64,000 nt of DNA from Gordonia hankookensis (GTDB lineage Bacteria; Actinomycetota; Actinomycetes; Mycobacteriales; Mycobacteriaceae): NCBI RefSeq assembly GCF_014673215.1, contig NZ_JACWMS010000002.1, forward strand, positions 1,302,001-1,366,000. The letters run 5' to 3'. Under the pieces are notes generated by a model that did not search any database, was not told where the DNA came from, and saw nothing but the letters and a program-made list of their open reading frames with translations. Position numbers and translations under genes: made by a program. How positions within the stretch are numbered: position 1 is the first letter of the stretch; each line of letters starts with the position of its first letter. Positions 8,214-15,745 of the stretch are shown here, in pieces.

Positions 8214-8576
8214 ATGGTCATGACGGACTCGGCTGGCTTTGACGCAGCACTTCGCCAGCTGCAGGATGCCTTGGATCACCTCGCCACCGCAACGATCCGA
8301 GCGCGCAACATCGAGTTCCCGAGCGTCGACTTCACCTCGCCGGAGCCAGAACCCGACGCCGATCCGGGACGCACCGGCGATGAGCTCGCCGATCTGCGTC
8401 GGTGGGCAACGGACGAGAACGCCCGCAATGCCGAGTTCCGTAGGCGTGTGGACGAGGCTTTCGACGCCGAGATCGATGGTCGGGGAGGCTGGCTCACCGA
8501 TGAGCGGCGTACCCAGATCATCGAGGACGTGCGTGCAAACCTGCTCGCCCAACTGCGGCGCTTCGGCGGTGTCTAG
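8214..8576 (+). CDS. Small acidic helical protein, WXG100-like context
   Basis: 120 residues, starting at ATG 8214 or 8220 just after the lipoprotein stop. N-terminal helix FDAALRQLQDALDHLATATIRARNIEF is followed by an acidic, proline-rich linker and a second charged helical region. The motif L-x-x-A-x-x-x-L-D-x-A-x-x-R-A-R-x-I-[ED]-F recurs in the product of the next gene (LADAMHNLDDAIKRARSIDF), so the two look distantly related. Possibly a type VII secretion-associated helical hairpin protein, but no W-x-G is present. No confirmed family. Confidence 0.6.
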   Translation: MVMTDSAGFDAALRQLQDALDHLATATIRARNIEFPSVDFTSPEPEPDADPGRTGDELADLRRWATDENARNAEFRRRVDEAFDAEIDGRGGWLTDERRTQIIEDVRANLLAQLRRFGGV

Positions 8577-9045
8577 CAGGTCGGCGGCGGGCGCCATGCT
8601 GCTCCTCGAGCGGTGGAGTACGCCGCTGGGAATCGTTGCGTTGCAGACGGTTATGGTGGCGGCGATGATCGGGATCGGTAACGAGGCGGAGTACCGATCC
8701 TGGGATGACCGGTATTCGCTCTCGGTCTCCTGGAACGATGACCGCGATGGCACTGACGATCGTGACGCGACGTCGGGTGACGTCGGCGCGATTCTCGACG
8801 GGGACCTGCCAGACACCTGGAGTCATGTGCCGCAAGCGTATCCGGATGGCGGCGAGGGCGCGTTGTCGTCACTGGCCGACGCGATGCACAATCTGGATGA
8901 CGCGATCAAGCGTGCGAGGTCAATCGATTTCGGGGGTGCGGGTACGGGTGTCTTCGGCTGGGGGATCGAGATGCGGGTGACGATCTTCGTGATCGTTGCG
9001 TATGTCGTCGCTGCTACCCGCCGTCGGCGAGTAGCTGTTCGATGA
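8569..9045 (+). CDS. Membrane-anchored helical protein related to its upstream neighbour
   Basis: 158 residues from GTG 8569, which overlaps the upstream stop; ATG 8596 is an alternative start (149 aa). A hydrophobic segment near the N-terminus (LGIVALQTVMVAAMIGIG) is followed by an acidic, Asp/Trp-rich extracytoplasmic-looking part. Then comes the repeat-like helix LADAMHNLDDAIKRARSIDF, and a second hydrophobic segment (MRVTIFVIVAYVVAA) before a basic tail RRRRVAVR. Two-span topology with both ends inside is likely. Its 3' end overlaps the converging glycosyltransferase gene by 32 nt. No family recognised. Confidence 0.55.
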   Translation: MSSRSAAGAMLLLERWSTPLGIVALQTVMVAAMIGIGNEAEYRSWDDRYSLSVSWNDDRDGTDDRDATSGDVGAILDGDLPDTWSHVPQAYPDGGEGALSSLADAMHNLDDAIKRARSIDFGGAGTGVFGWGIEMRVTIFVIVAYVVAATRRRRVAVR

Positions 9046-10276
9046 TTCGGCTGGCGGCGAGCTCACCGTTTTCGGCGCGCAGTAGTTCGCTGATGCTCCG
9101 GGCGTGATCGGTGTAGGCGGGATCCGTGGTGGCAGTGGTGATGGCGGCGGCGAGGTCATCAGCGGTCAGTGTTGTGCGTCGCAGCGGTGGTGGGCTCACG
9201 CCGAGCTGGTGGAGGCGGTGCGCCCAGAATGGTTGGTCCATGATTCCAGGGATCGCGACCGATGGGATTGCCGCGCGGAGGGTTGCTGCCGTGGTTCCTG
9301 CGCCGCAGTGGTGCACTGCGGCGGCTGTTTTCGGCAAGAGCCAGTTGTGGGGGACGTCATCGATGGCGTGGATGTGCGGGGCGTTGTTGCCGTGCAGGTT
9401 GGCCCAGCCGCGGTGGATGATGCCGCGGTGACCTGTCTTGGCCAGTGCGTCGGCGAAGATGTGGCTGAGGCGGTCGCCGTGGGTGGTCGCTGTGCTGCCC
9501 AAGCCGATGTAGATCGGTGGCGGGCCGTCGTCGAGGAACTCGACAAGCGCCGCCGGTGGAGTGTAGTCGGCGGTCTCGGTGGGCCACCAGTAGCCGGTGA
9601 GGTGGGCGTGGGTGGGCCAGTCCGCGGGCCGAGGGATGACGTGGCTACTGATGCCGTGCAACTGGGGCCAGGTGTCGGCGCGGCGGTGTTGGTAGGCGCG
9701 ACGTGACTGCTTCGGCAGCCCGAGGGTGGCACGCAGGTCGTCAATGAGTGGGGTGAACAGCTTTTCCCCGGCGGCCGCCATGGTCCAGGCGGTGCGGTTG
9801 CCCCACCGCCCAAACGAGCGGGTTCCCAACGCGGGAGGTGCGAAATCGCCTGTTGGCGTCGAGGGTTGCAGGAACAGAGCCGCACTGGGGATGTCGGCTA
9901 CTTCGGCGACGTGCCAGCCCAACAGCGATCCGACCGGGCCTTCGCACAGCAGCAGGTCGGCATCGGCTGCGGCGGTTGCCATGGCTTCGCCGACGCCGGC
10001 GAGGTCGTCGCGCATGCCCGCCAGGGCTTGTTTGGATGGCCGTAGCTTCTCGCCGTCGACCATCGCTTGCCCGTAAGTGGAGTCGCGGGTGGATTGCTCG
10101 GTGTCGCCAGGTAGTTGGCGGTAGTCCAGCCCTGCGTCGATGATCAACTGCTCGTAGGGCTGTTGGGCAGCGATCGCGACACGTACTCCCAGATCGTCGC
10201 GTAATCGGGTTGCGAGCCCGGTCAGCGGGGCGACGTCGCCGCGGGTGCCGAAGGCAAGGATGACGATAGTGGTCAT
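9014..10276 (-). CDS. GT1-family (UGT/MGT-type) glycosyltransferase
   Basis: A 420-residue GT-B fold enzyme that would move a sugar from a nucleotide-sugar to a small hydrophobic acceptor. The N-terminus MTTIVILAFGTRGDVAPL is the classic start of sterol/macrolide glycosyltransferases. The donor-binding half contains IYIGLGST near residue 260, WLLPKTAAAVHHCGAGTT near 325-345 (HHCGAGT replacing the common HHGGAGT) and PGIMDQPFWAHRL. The ATG overlaps the stop of the TetR regulator by 4 nt, so the two form one operon. A role in drug inactivation or lipid glycosylation is possible; the acceptor is unknown. Confidence 0.87.
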   Translation of the reverse strand: MTTIVILAFGTRGDVAPLTGLATRLRDDLGVRVAIAAQQPYEQLIIDAGLDYRQLPGDTEQSTRDSTYGQAMVDGEKLRPSKQALAGMRDDLAGVGEAMATAAADADLLLCEGPVGSLLGWHVAEVADIPSAALFLQPSTPTGDFAPPALGTRSFGRWGNRTAWTMAAAGEKLFTPLIDDLRATLGLPKQSRRAYQHRRADTWPQLHGISSHVIPRPADWPTHAHLTGYWWPTETADYTPPAALVEFLDDGPPPIYIGLGSTATTHGDRLSHIFADALAKTGHRGIIHRGWANLHGNNAPHIHAIDDVPHNWLLPKTAAAVHHCGAGTTAATLRAAIPSVAIPGIMDQPFWAHRLHQLGVSPPPLRRTTLTADDLAAAITTATTDPAYTDHARSISELLRAENGELAASRIIEQLLADGG

Positions 10277-10917
10277 TGCGGTGCTCCCAACGCGTGGAGG
10301 AATAGTTCGCCGACACCCGCGACATAGCGGCCCACCGGGTAGGTGGCGTCGCGAGCGAGGTTGCTGACCGCGCCGTCGAGTGCAGCGCGCAGAGCATCTT
10401 TCACCAGGGCGGCGTCAACGGCAGTCGTGAACTCACCCGACCGGATACCGCGCTGGATGATGGTGTGCGGGTCGAGAAGCGCAAACTCAGGTGGGACCCC
10501 ATGCTCGTCCACCGATTCGGCGACCGCCTGATCCCACCGGAGACCAGCAGCAGTGCGGTAGCTGGTTGAAATCTCGTACAGGGCGACCGCACCCGCGCGG
10601 TTCGACTCCAAGAACGTACCGTTGGCGCTGATGTAGGCGGCCAATTGATCTCGCGCGGTGGTCGCGGTCGACACAGCCGGAATCATCACCGACGCCGACG
10701 CGGTGAACACCGACTCGACCACTGCGGCGACAATCTCGTCCTTGCTGGTGAAGTGATACAACAGCGCGCTTTTCGCGATCTCCGCCCGCTCGGCGATCTT
10801 TGCCAACGATGCCTGGGGATAGCCCACCTCAGCGATCAACTCGATCGCACATCCAACGATCTGCTCTCGCCGAGCCCGATCGGCGAACGTTCGCTTGTCA
10901 CCTCTGTCTGACCGCAC
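10273..10917 (-). CDS. TetR-family transcriptional regulator
   Basis: 214 residues from GTG 10917. The HTH region covers about residues 12-58: RREQIVGCAIELIAEVGY, then the recognition helix near KSALLYHFTSKDEI, typical TetR. The C-terminal ~150 residues are the variable ligand-binding domain. An upstream TTG (10935) is possible, but a TATGAT hexamer at 10924-10929 puts transcription start at or next to the GTG, suggesting a leaderless message. Two inverted repeats surround the start, so autoregulation is likely. It is followed with a 4-nt overlap by the glycosyltransferase gene, which it probably controls. Confidence 0.88.
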   Translation of the reverse strand: MRSDRGDKRTFADRARREQIVGCAIELIAEVGYPQASLAKIAERAEIAKSALLYHFTSKDEIVAAVVESVFTASASVMIPAVSTATTARDQLAAYISANGTFLESNRAGAVALYEISTSYRTAAGLRWDQAVAESVDEHGVPPEFALLDPHTIIQRGIRSGEFTTAVDAALVKDALRAALDGAVSNLARDATYPVGRYVAGVGELFLHALGAPQ

Positions 10918-10942
10918 GGTCAAATCATAGACCAATCGGTCA
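10909..10942 (-). promoter_or_regulatory. TetR operators and -10 element of the regulator operon
   Basis: Two inverted repeats stand 7 bp apart: TGACCG-CA-CGGTCA at 10909-10922 and GACC-AATC-GGTC at 10930-10941. A TATGAT -10 element (minus strand, 10929-10924) lies between them, and the GTG start lies inside the first. Binding at either site would block the promoter. Confidence 0.65.
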
Positions 10943-11055
10943 GCGCGTGCACGGCGCTTGTCAATCTGGGTGGGTCAGGTGAACGACCTGATGGGCACCT
11001 CGGGAGGGAGCCGTGGCAACATGTCCGCGAGGAAAGTGCCTGCTCGGGGGTGAAA

Positions 11056-12024
11056 ATGGGCAAACTGTGCATAGCCGACATTGATCGGTGGGATACGGGC
11101 GCGATCGCGCATGTTTTCGGGATCTCGACGAATATCGCCGACCATTCGCTCAACACGTCCGGCAAGCTGGGCACGTTGAGCGTGTTCGAGACGTGGAACA
11201 GCGACGCAGCGGTCGCCGCTCACAAGTCGGTGGGTGTGACCCGCAAGGACTTGGATCGCCACGGCGATATCGCCACAAAGGTGGGTGAGGCCGCGCGCAA
11301 GGCCGAGCAAGAGGTTCAGGACGTCAAGAACTCCCTGAAGAAGCTGCGAGCCGACATCGCAGCTGCCGGATTCGTGCTCGACCCGCACACCGACGTCATC
11401 TCCGATCCGCACCCGGAACGGACAGAGTGCATGTCCGATGAAGCGGCGAAGGAGTACATAGCCACGCTGGGACGGCTGAACTTTGAACTCGCTGCGGTGC
11501 TGACCGCAGCGGATTGTGCCGACCACGACCTCGCCACCGCGATCAGGAATGCCGACGGCGACTGGAACATCGTGCAATGGAAACCGAGCAAGGCCGACCT
11601 CATCATGGGTAGTGCCGGCGCCATCTCCGGAACCAAAACGGACATCATCCAAGAGATCTGGCGAGCGTCGATGGGCGAACACCCGACGGGTATCGACGCG
11701 AAGATCGCGCCTTGGCTAGAAGAGGTCGGCAAACTGAGAGTGTCTCGTGCCGGCGGAGCGTTCGGTGTCCTGACAGCGATCCCGTCCGTGTTCGCCGACC
11801 GTGCCGAGGGCAATTCGTGGGGTGAGGCGATCACGCGGGAGGGTGCGGCGACGGCGACAGGGCTGGTAGCCGGGGCCTATCTGGGTGCTCAGGCGGGTGC
11901 CGTCGCCGGTACATTCGTGCCCCTACCAGGCGTGGGTACGGCCGCGGGTCTGGTTGTGGGGGCTACGGTAGGGTTCCTTGCGTCGTATGCCACATCCAAA
12001 GGAGTGGACTCGCTATGGCGTTAG
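11056..12024 (+). CDS. Candidate secreted effector: helical WXG100-like head, glycine-zipper C-terminus
   Basis: 322 residues, start ATG 11056 with GGGGG just upstream. Residues 1-110 are predicted long helices (FETWNSDAAVAAHKSVG, then a charged coiled coil EAARKAEQEVQDVKNSLKKL), like the four-helix heads of actinobacterial type VII secretion substrates. The middle is soluble. Residues ~255-315 form a glycine-zipper hydrophobic hairpin (GLVAGAYLGAQAGAVAG, GTAAGLVVGATVGFLASY) ending in a short charged tail. Glycine-zipper tails occur in membrane-active toxins. A four-span membrane protein is encoded with a 10-nt overlap immediately downstream, as an immunity protein would be. No catalytic motif is seen; the toxin role is inferred. 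Confidence 0.65.
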   Translation: MGKLCIADIDRWDTGAIAHVFGISTNIADHSLNTSGKLGTLSVFETWNSDAAVAAHKSVGVTRKDLDRHGDIATKVGEAARKAEQEVQDVKNSLKKLRADIAAAGFVLDPHTDVISDPHPERTECMSDEAAKEYIATLGRLNFELAAVLTAADCADHDLATAIRNADGDWNIVQWKPSKADLIMGSAGAISGTKTDIIQEIWRASMGEHPTGIDAKIAPWLEEVGKLRVSRAGGAFGVLTAIPSVFADRAEGNSWGEAITREGAATATGLVAGAYLGAQAGAVAGTFVPLPGVGTAAGLVVGATVGFLASYATSKGVDSLWR

Positions 12025-12797
12025 GTATTGGTAACCGTAAGTTCACTCTTCTGTGGAAGAGGTACACGGCTTACGCCTATCAGCCGTCGCGCTGGTCAGC
12101 AATTGGAGTGGTCGTTCTGGTTGTAGCAGGATGCGTTGTATCAATTGCGCTTTCTTTGCCGCTCATTGCGTTTGCATTCGCTACTTTGGTACTCCTGCCG
12201 GTCGCGATGCTGGCTCCGCTTCGAACCAAAGTGATTGCTCAGCAGCGCGGAGTCGAAGTGCACCGTCAACCTTTCTATTCGAACCCAGTGATACTCATTG
12301 CCTTGATGTCGGGGCTCATATCGGCTGCAATGATAATTGCTATCGCAATTGGCTACTGGCAGGCATGGAGACTGGTGATTCCTGCATTTGGCGGATTGGT
12401 GCTGGTTCCGCTGCTGAGCGTGGTCAGTTTCAAGGAACGCGGTCCGCTACTCCTCAGCGCTGACGGAGTCGTGTTCGGCAACGGAGATCGCTACCAGTTT
12501 GATTCGTCAGCGATCGCTTTCACGGTGTTGAGCAATGGGGTGCCGGCGATCGAGTTCACCCACAGCGCCGCCGGATACTCAACGCGCCCGCGACGGTTGG
12601 TGCACCGTCCCTACAACGTTGACTTCAACTCCCTGCTTTCGACTCTTGAACAGTTACAAAAGTGGCACCATCAGCGGAGACCTGCGAGCCCAGCAGAGAT
12701 CAAAGGCATGCTCACCGTGACTCCCCCCGACGACGTTGAGGTCGGCGAGTCTGTCCAGATCGAAGCGCTGGTCGAGGATGACCTCGCGCATCGGTGA
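12015..12797 (+). CDS. Four-span membrane protein, possible partner of the glycine-zipper protein
   Basis: 260 residues starting at ATG 12015 inside the 3' end of the preceding gene, with AAGGAG about 10 nt upstream. Hydrophobic segments lie near residues 28-48, 50-68, 90-114 and 118-137. A ~120-residue soluble C-terminal domain follows, beginning LLLSADGVVFGNGDRY. The overlap implies co-translation with the putative effector. Position and topology fit an immunity or anchoring partner, but sequence shows no known family. The region is a little more AT-rich than its neighbours. Confidence 0.65.
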   Translation: MALGIGNRKFTLLWKRYTAYAYQPSRWSAIGVVVLVVAGCVVSIALSLPLIAFAFATLVLLPVAMLAPLRTKVIAQQRGVEVHRQPFYSNPVILIALMSGLISAAMIIAIAIGYWQAWRLVIPAFGGLVLVPLLSVVSFKERGPLLLSADGVVFGNGDRYQFDSSAIAFTVLSNGVPAIEFTHSAAGYSTRPRRLVHRPYNVDFNSLLSTLEQLQKWHHQRRPASPAEIKGMLTVTPPDDVEVGESVQIEALVEDDLAHR

Positions 12798-12819
12798 CGT
12801 GTCGGCAGATCGTCGGGGC

Positions 12820-13380
12820 ATGACAATGAGGCCTCTGCCCGACCCGCTGGAGTTCGGCTATCACCCTGTGGGCCTCCCACATGCTTGGCGACGCATCCGC
12901 GCCGACATGGCCGCTGGTCAACCTGCAGCGATGTGGCTCGACTCGACCGCGGTCGGAAATCTGACATCCACCGACGAGGTCACTCAGGACGGCTTCGTGT
13001 CATCGGCGATCGTGATGGGCTGGATGGCCGGCGGAATGTCGACGTCAATCGCACGGCTGGCCGCCCTGGCCGGCGACGTCACCGGCAGCACACCAGGCTG
13101 GACGCCTCGGGATCAGCGCAGCGGAGGTCTACCGTTCGACGGCTTCTCCGTTCAGTTGTTAGGAACCGTCGCATCACCTTTCGGCCCCCTGGTGTCGAAC
13201 GCGCACACCGTTGCCTTTCCGGTCGGTGACGGAAACGCTGTCGTCATTCAAATGGCTGTCACCGCCGTGCAGGACTGGGCGGACGCGGCCGATGGCCTCG
13301 TCCTCGAAGGCACACCTGGCGCAAGTCCGATATCTCCCGGCATGGCATCAGCGCAGGATCTCGTCGATCGGGATCGATAA
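12820..13380 (+). CDS. Hypothetical protein, third gene of the effector cluster
   Basis: 186 residues, start ATG 12820 with GGGG just upstream; GTG 12799 is an in-frame alternative. It follows the membrane protein by 22 nt, so the three genes probably form one transcript. The sequence has two Gly/Ser/Ala-rich segments (VMGWMAGGMSTSIARLAALAG) and a beta-rich C-terminal half (FSVQLLGTVASPFGPLV...NAVVIQMAVTAVQDWADAAD). No signal peptide or membrane span is evident. No family recognised. It ends just before a strong hairpin. Confidence 0.6.
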   Translation: MTMRPLPDPLEFGYHPVGLPHAWRRIRADMAAGQPAAMWLDSTAVGNLTSTDEVTQDGFVSSAIVMGWMAGGMSTSIARLAALAGDVTGSTPGWTPRDQRSGGLPFDGFSVQLLGTVASPFGPLVSNAHTVAFPVGDGNAVVIQMAVTAVQDWADAADGLVLEGTPGASPISPGMASAQDLVDRDR

Positions 13381-13399
13381 GTGAGGGTATGAATGAGCC

Positions 13400-13430
13400 A
13401 TGCCCTCACTTAGCCGCTAAGTGAGGGCAT
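13400..13430. terminator. Perfect 14-bp stem, 3-nt loop hairpin
   Basis: ATGCCCTCACTTAG and CTAAGTGAGGGCAT pair perfectly around a CCG loop, 20 nt after the stop at 13380. No T-run follows on either strand, so it may act as a factor-assisted or bidirectional barrier. A third related element, TAAGTGAGGGTAT at 13378-13390, can pair with the left arm instead, giving two mutually exclusive hairpins. Confidence 0.6.
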
Positions 13431-13520
13431 ACGTCAGTCGGACCCCCGGCGCACCTCCCGACCCCACCCACCGCAGGGCATACTTGTTCCTGATTCGTGC
13501 ACCTTTGTCTGGAGGTTCCT

Positions 13521-14489
13521 GTGGCCGGTGGCCTCGTGGCTCTGCTGGATGACATCGCGGCCCTGACCAAGGTGGCCGCGGCGTCGATCGACGACATCGG
13601 CGCCGCAGCCGGTAAGGCCAGCATCAAAGCAGCAGGCGTCGTCGTCGACGACACGGCCGTGACGCCGCGGTATGTCCACGGCTTCACCCCCGACCGCGAA
13701 CTGCCGATCGTTCGCAAGATCGCCGTCGGCTCGATCCGGAACAAGCTGCTGATCATCCTGCCGGTCGCGATGATCCTCAGTCAGTTCCTCCCGCAGGCCC
13801 TGCCGTATCTGCTGATCGCTGGCGGCCTGTTCCTAAGCTACGAGGGTGCCGAGAAGGTGTACGAGGCCCTCGGCGGTGGGCACGGACACGACCACTCCGA
13901 CGACGCTCCCGCGTCGGAGAAGGGGCCGGAGTTCGAGAAGTCGATGGTCAACGGCGCCATCCGCACCGACCTCATCCTGTCGGCGGAGATCATGGTGATC
14001 TCGCTGTCGTCGGTCGAATCCGAACCGTTCCTCACGCGGCTGCTGGTGCTCGTCGTCGTGGCGTTCCTCATCACCGCGCTCGTCTACGGAGTGGTGGCGC
14101 TGATCGTCAAGATGGACGACGTCGGACTCGCTCTGGCGCAACGGCAGTCGACGGCGAGCCAGAAGATCGGACGAGGTCTGGTCAAGGCGATGCCGAAGAT
14201 CATGTCCACCCTGACCGTGGTGGGCATCGCCGCGATGCTGTGGGTCGGCGGCCACATCCTGATCGTCAACGTCGGCGAGGCCGGATTCCATTGGCCCGCC
14301 GATCGTCTGCACGACATCGAGCACTGGTTCGAGGAACTCTCCCACGGGTTCGGCGGCGTCCTGTCGTGGACGTCAGGCACCGTGGTCTCGGCGCTCGTGG
14401 GATTGGTGATCGGCGCGATCATCGTGGCGATCATGCATGTCATCCCGAAGCGGGGTGCAAAGGACACGACAGCCCAAACCGCGGAGTGA
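13521..14489 (+). CDS. DUF808 family membrane protein (YedI-like)
   Basis: 322 residues from GTG 13521 with GGAGG five bases upstream. The N-terminus AGGLVALLDDIAALTKVAAASIDDIGAAAGKA and the conserved DDTAVTPRYVHG and IRNKLLIILPVAMILSQFLP segments are diagnostic of DUF808. Several membrane spans follow, with a His/Asp-rich cytoplasmic loop (GGGHGHDHSDD) near residue 120. DUF808 proteins are inner-membrane proteins of unknown function; the His-rich loop hints at metal contact but is not proof. It converges with the next gene, 11 nt apart, and a small TGAGG-GAT-CCTCA inverted repeat lies at 14491-14503. Confidence 0.9.
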   Translation: MAGGLVALLDDIAALTKVAAASIDDIGAAAGKASIKAAGVVVDDTAVTPRYVHGFTPDRELPIVRKIAVGSIRNKLLIILPVAMILSQFLPQALPYLLIAGGLFLSYEGAEKVYEALGGGHGHDHSDDAPASEKGPEFEKSMVNGAIRTDLILSAEIMVISLSSVESEPFLTRLLVLVVVAFLITALVYGVVALIVKMDDVGLALAQRQSTASQKIGRGLVKAMPKIMSTLTVVGIAAMLWVGGHILIVNVGEAGFHWPADRLHDIEHWFEELSHGFGGVLSWTSGTVVSALVGLVIGAIIVAIMHVIPKRGAKDTTAQTAE

Positions 14490-14500
14490 TTGAGGGATCC

Positions 14501-14764
14501 TCACACCCACGCGAGGATGAGCAGGAGCCATCGGCCGGCTCCGCCCGCCGCGCACGCGCCGATGAAGACCGCCAGCGGCATCGGCGCCTTGATGTGTCGG
14601 GCGAAGGCGCCCACCACCCAACCGATGATGAGGGCGGCCACACCGACGGCCAGCCAGCCGCTGATCAGGAGGGTGCCGAACCAGCAGGTCGCCAGCACGG
14701 TGAACACGACGACGATCCGCGTCACCGGGTCACGCTGAGTCGTCGGTGTGGTGTCGGGGGTCAT
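14501..14764 (-). CDS. Small membrane protein
   Basis: 87 residues from ATG 14764, with AAGGG upstream. After a short Thr-rich N-terminus, three hydrophobic segments follow (RIVVVFTVLATCWFGTLLIS, VGVAALIIGWVVGAF, PLAVFIGACAAGGAGRWLLL). The frame is open far upstream, but that extension is Arg/Pro-rich and non-conserved in appearance. Function unknown. Confidence 0.6.
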   Translation of the reverse strand: MTPDTTPTTQRDPVTRIVVVFTVLATCWFGTLLISGWLAVGVAALIIGWVVGAFARHIKAPMPLAVFIGACAAGGAGRWLLLILAWV

Positions 14765-14957
14765 CGCGTGCCCTTCGTCGGTCGCCTCGGCCGATCGTGT
14801 GACCGGCACGTGTGTCACGCGACCGCGCAGCGGTGGGGTCGGCGTGACAGTCTGACGTCCTGACCTGTGGGCGATGTTCCCGTGCGATCTCGGCAAATCG
14901 TGTGACGATGGACGTCGACCGGACAGCCGCTCTCGAGATGGAAGCGACGGTGCCACC

Positions 14958-15575
14958 GTGAACGACGACGACATCTTTGCCGCCATCGCCGACGAGCGCC
15001 GCCGCCTTGCCGACCTCGCCGACACCTTCACCGACGACCAATGGGCCACTCCGTCGCTGTGCGTCGGCTGGACCTGCCGCGACGTGACCGCCCACCTGCT
15101 GGTGCCGCTGGTGGTGTCGATACCGGCATTCGGATTGGCGATGCTGTGAGCACGTGGCAACTTCGATCACGCCAATATTGCCGCGGCGGCCAAGGTCGGC
15201 GCGAAGTATACGGACCTGCCGAAGGCGTTGCGGGACAAGGCCGACAAGCGGTTCACCCCGCCGGGTCAGGGGCCGTGCGCACCGCTCACCGACGTCGTCG
15301 TGCACGGCCTCGACATCCGACGACCCCTCGGCATTCCCGCGACCCTCGATCCCGACCGCACGCGTGTGGTGCTCGACTTCCTGATCCGCCCGGAGAGTTC
15401 GCGCATCTTCGGAAAGGTTCCGACGACGGTGCGCTGGGTGGCGACAGACCTGGACTGGTCTGCAGGTGATGGACCGGTTGTCGAAGGCTCAGCGGACGTG
15501 TTGCTGTTGGCGCTCACCGGTCGTGCGGCTGGGATCGCCGACCTCGACGGCGACGGAGTCGCGCAGTTGCGGTAG
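14958..15575 (+). pseudogene. Mycothiol-dependent maleylpyruvate isomerase-family gene interrupted by TGA
   Basis: From GTG 14958 the frame reads FAAIADERRRLADLADTF...WATPSLCVGWTCRDVTAHLL, the N-terminal fold of the actinobacterial maleylpyruvate-isomerase/DinB-like family (TIGR03083 type). It meets TGA at 15147-15149. The same frame continues directly with ARGNFDHANIAAAAKVGAKY...FTPPGQGPCAPLTDVVVHG, the expected next part of the family, and stops at 15575. No shift is needed, so one base change (CGA to TGA fits the family's arginine) explains it. Read as a 205-codon gene with a nonsense mutation; a selenocysteine insertion element was not seen. Confidence 0.8.
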
Positions 15576-15745
15576 CGGCGCGAGCCCTGGGCCTCACGCT
15601 CGAGGCGCCAAGACTCCCAGCCATCCTTGGCCATAGCTTCTCCTCGACCTCTGGTCGTCGATCAGCCCTCGACGACGATCGCCGCCACCAGCGTCCACGG
15701 TGCTCGCGCGCTCGGCGGAGCCCCGGATCGTGCTGTACTGGAGAA

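Noticed and set aside
10975..11682. 235-codon minus-strand frame opposite the putative effector
   Set aside because: The plus-strand product has a ribosome-binding site, helical head and glycine zipper; the minus one has no start signal or fold-like pattern.
15147..15149. TGA as a selenocysteine codon
   Set aside because: Family members have no selenocysteine; the change fits CGA to TGA, and no insertion-element hairpin was seen after the codon.
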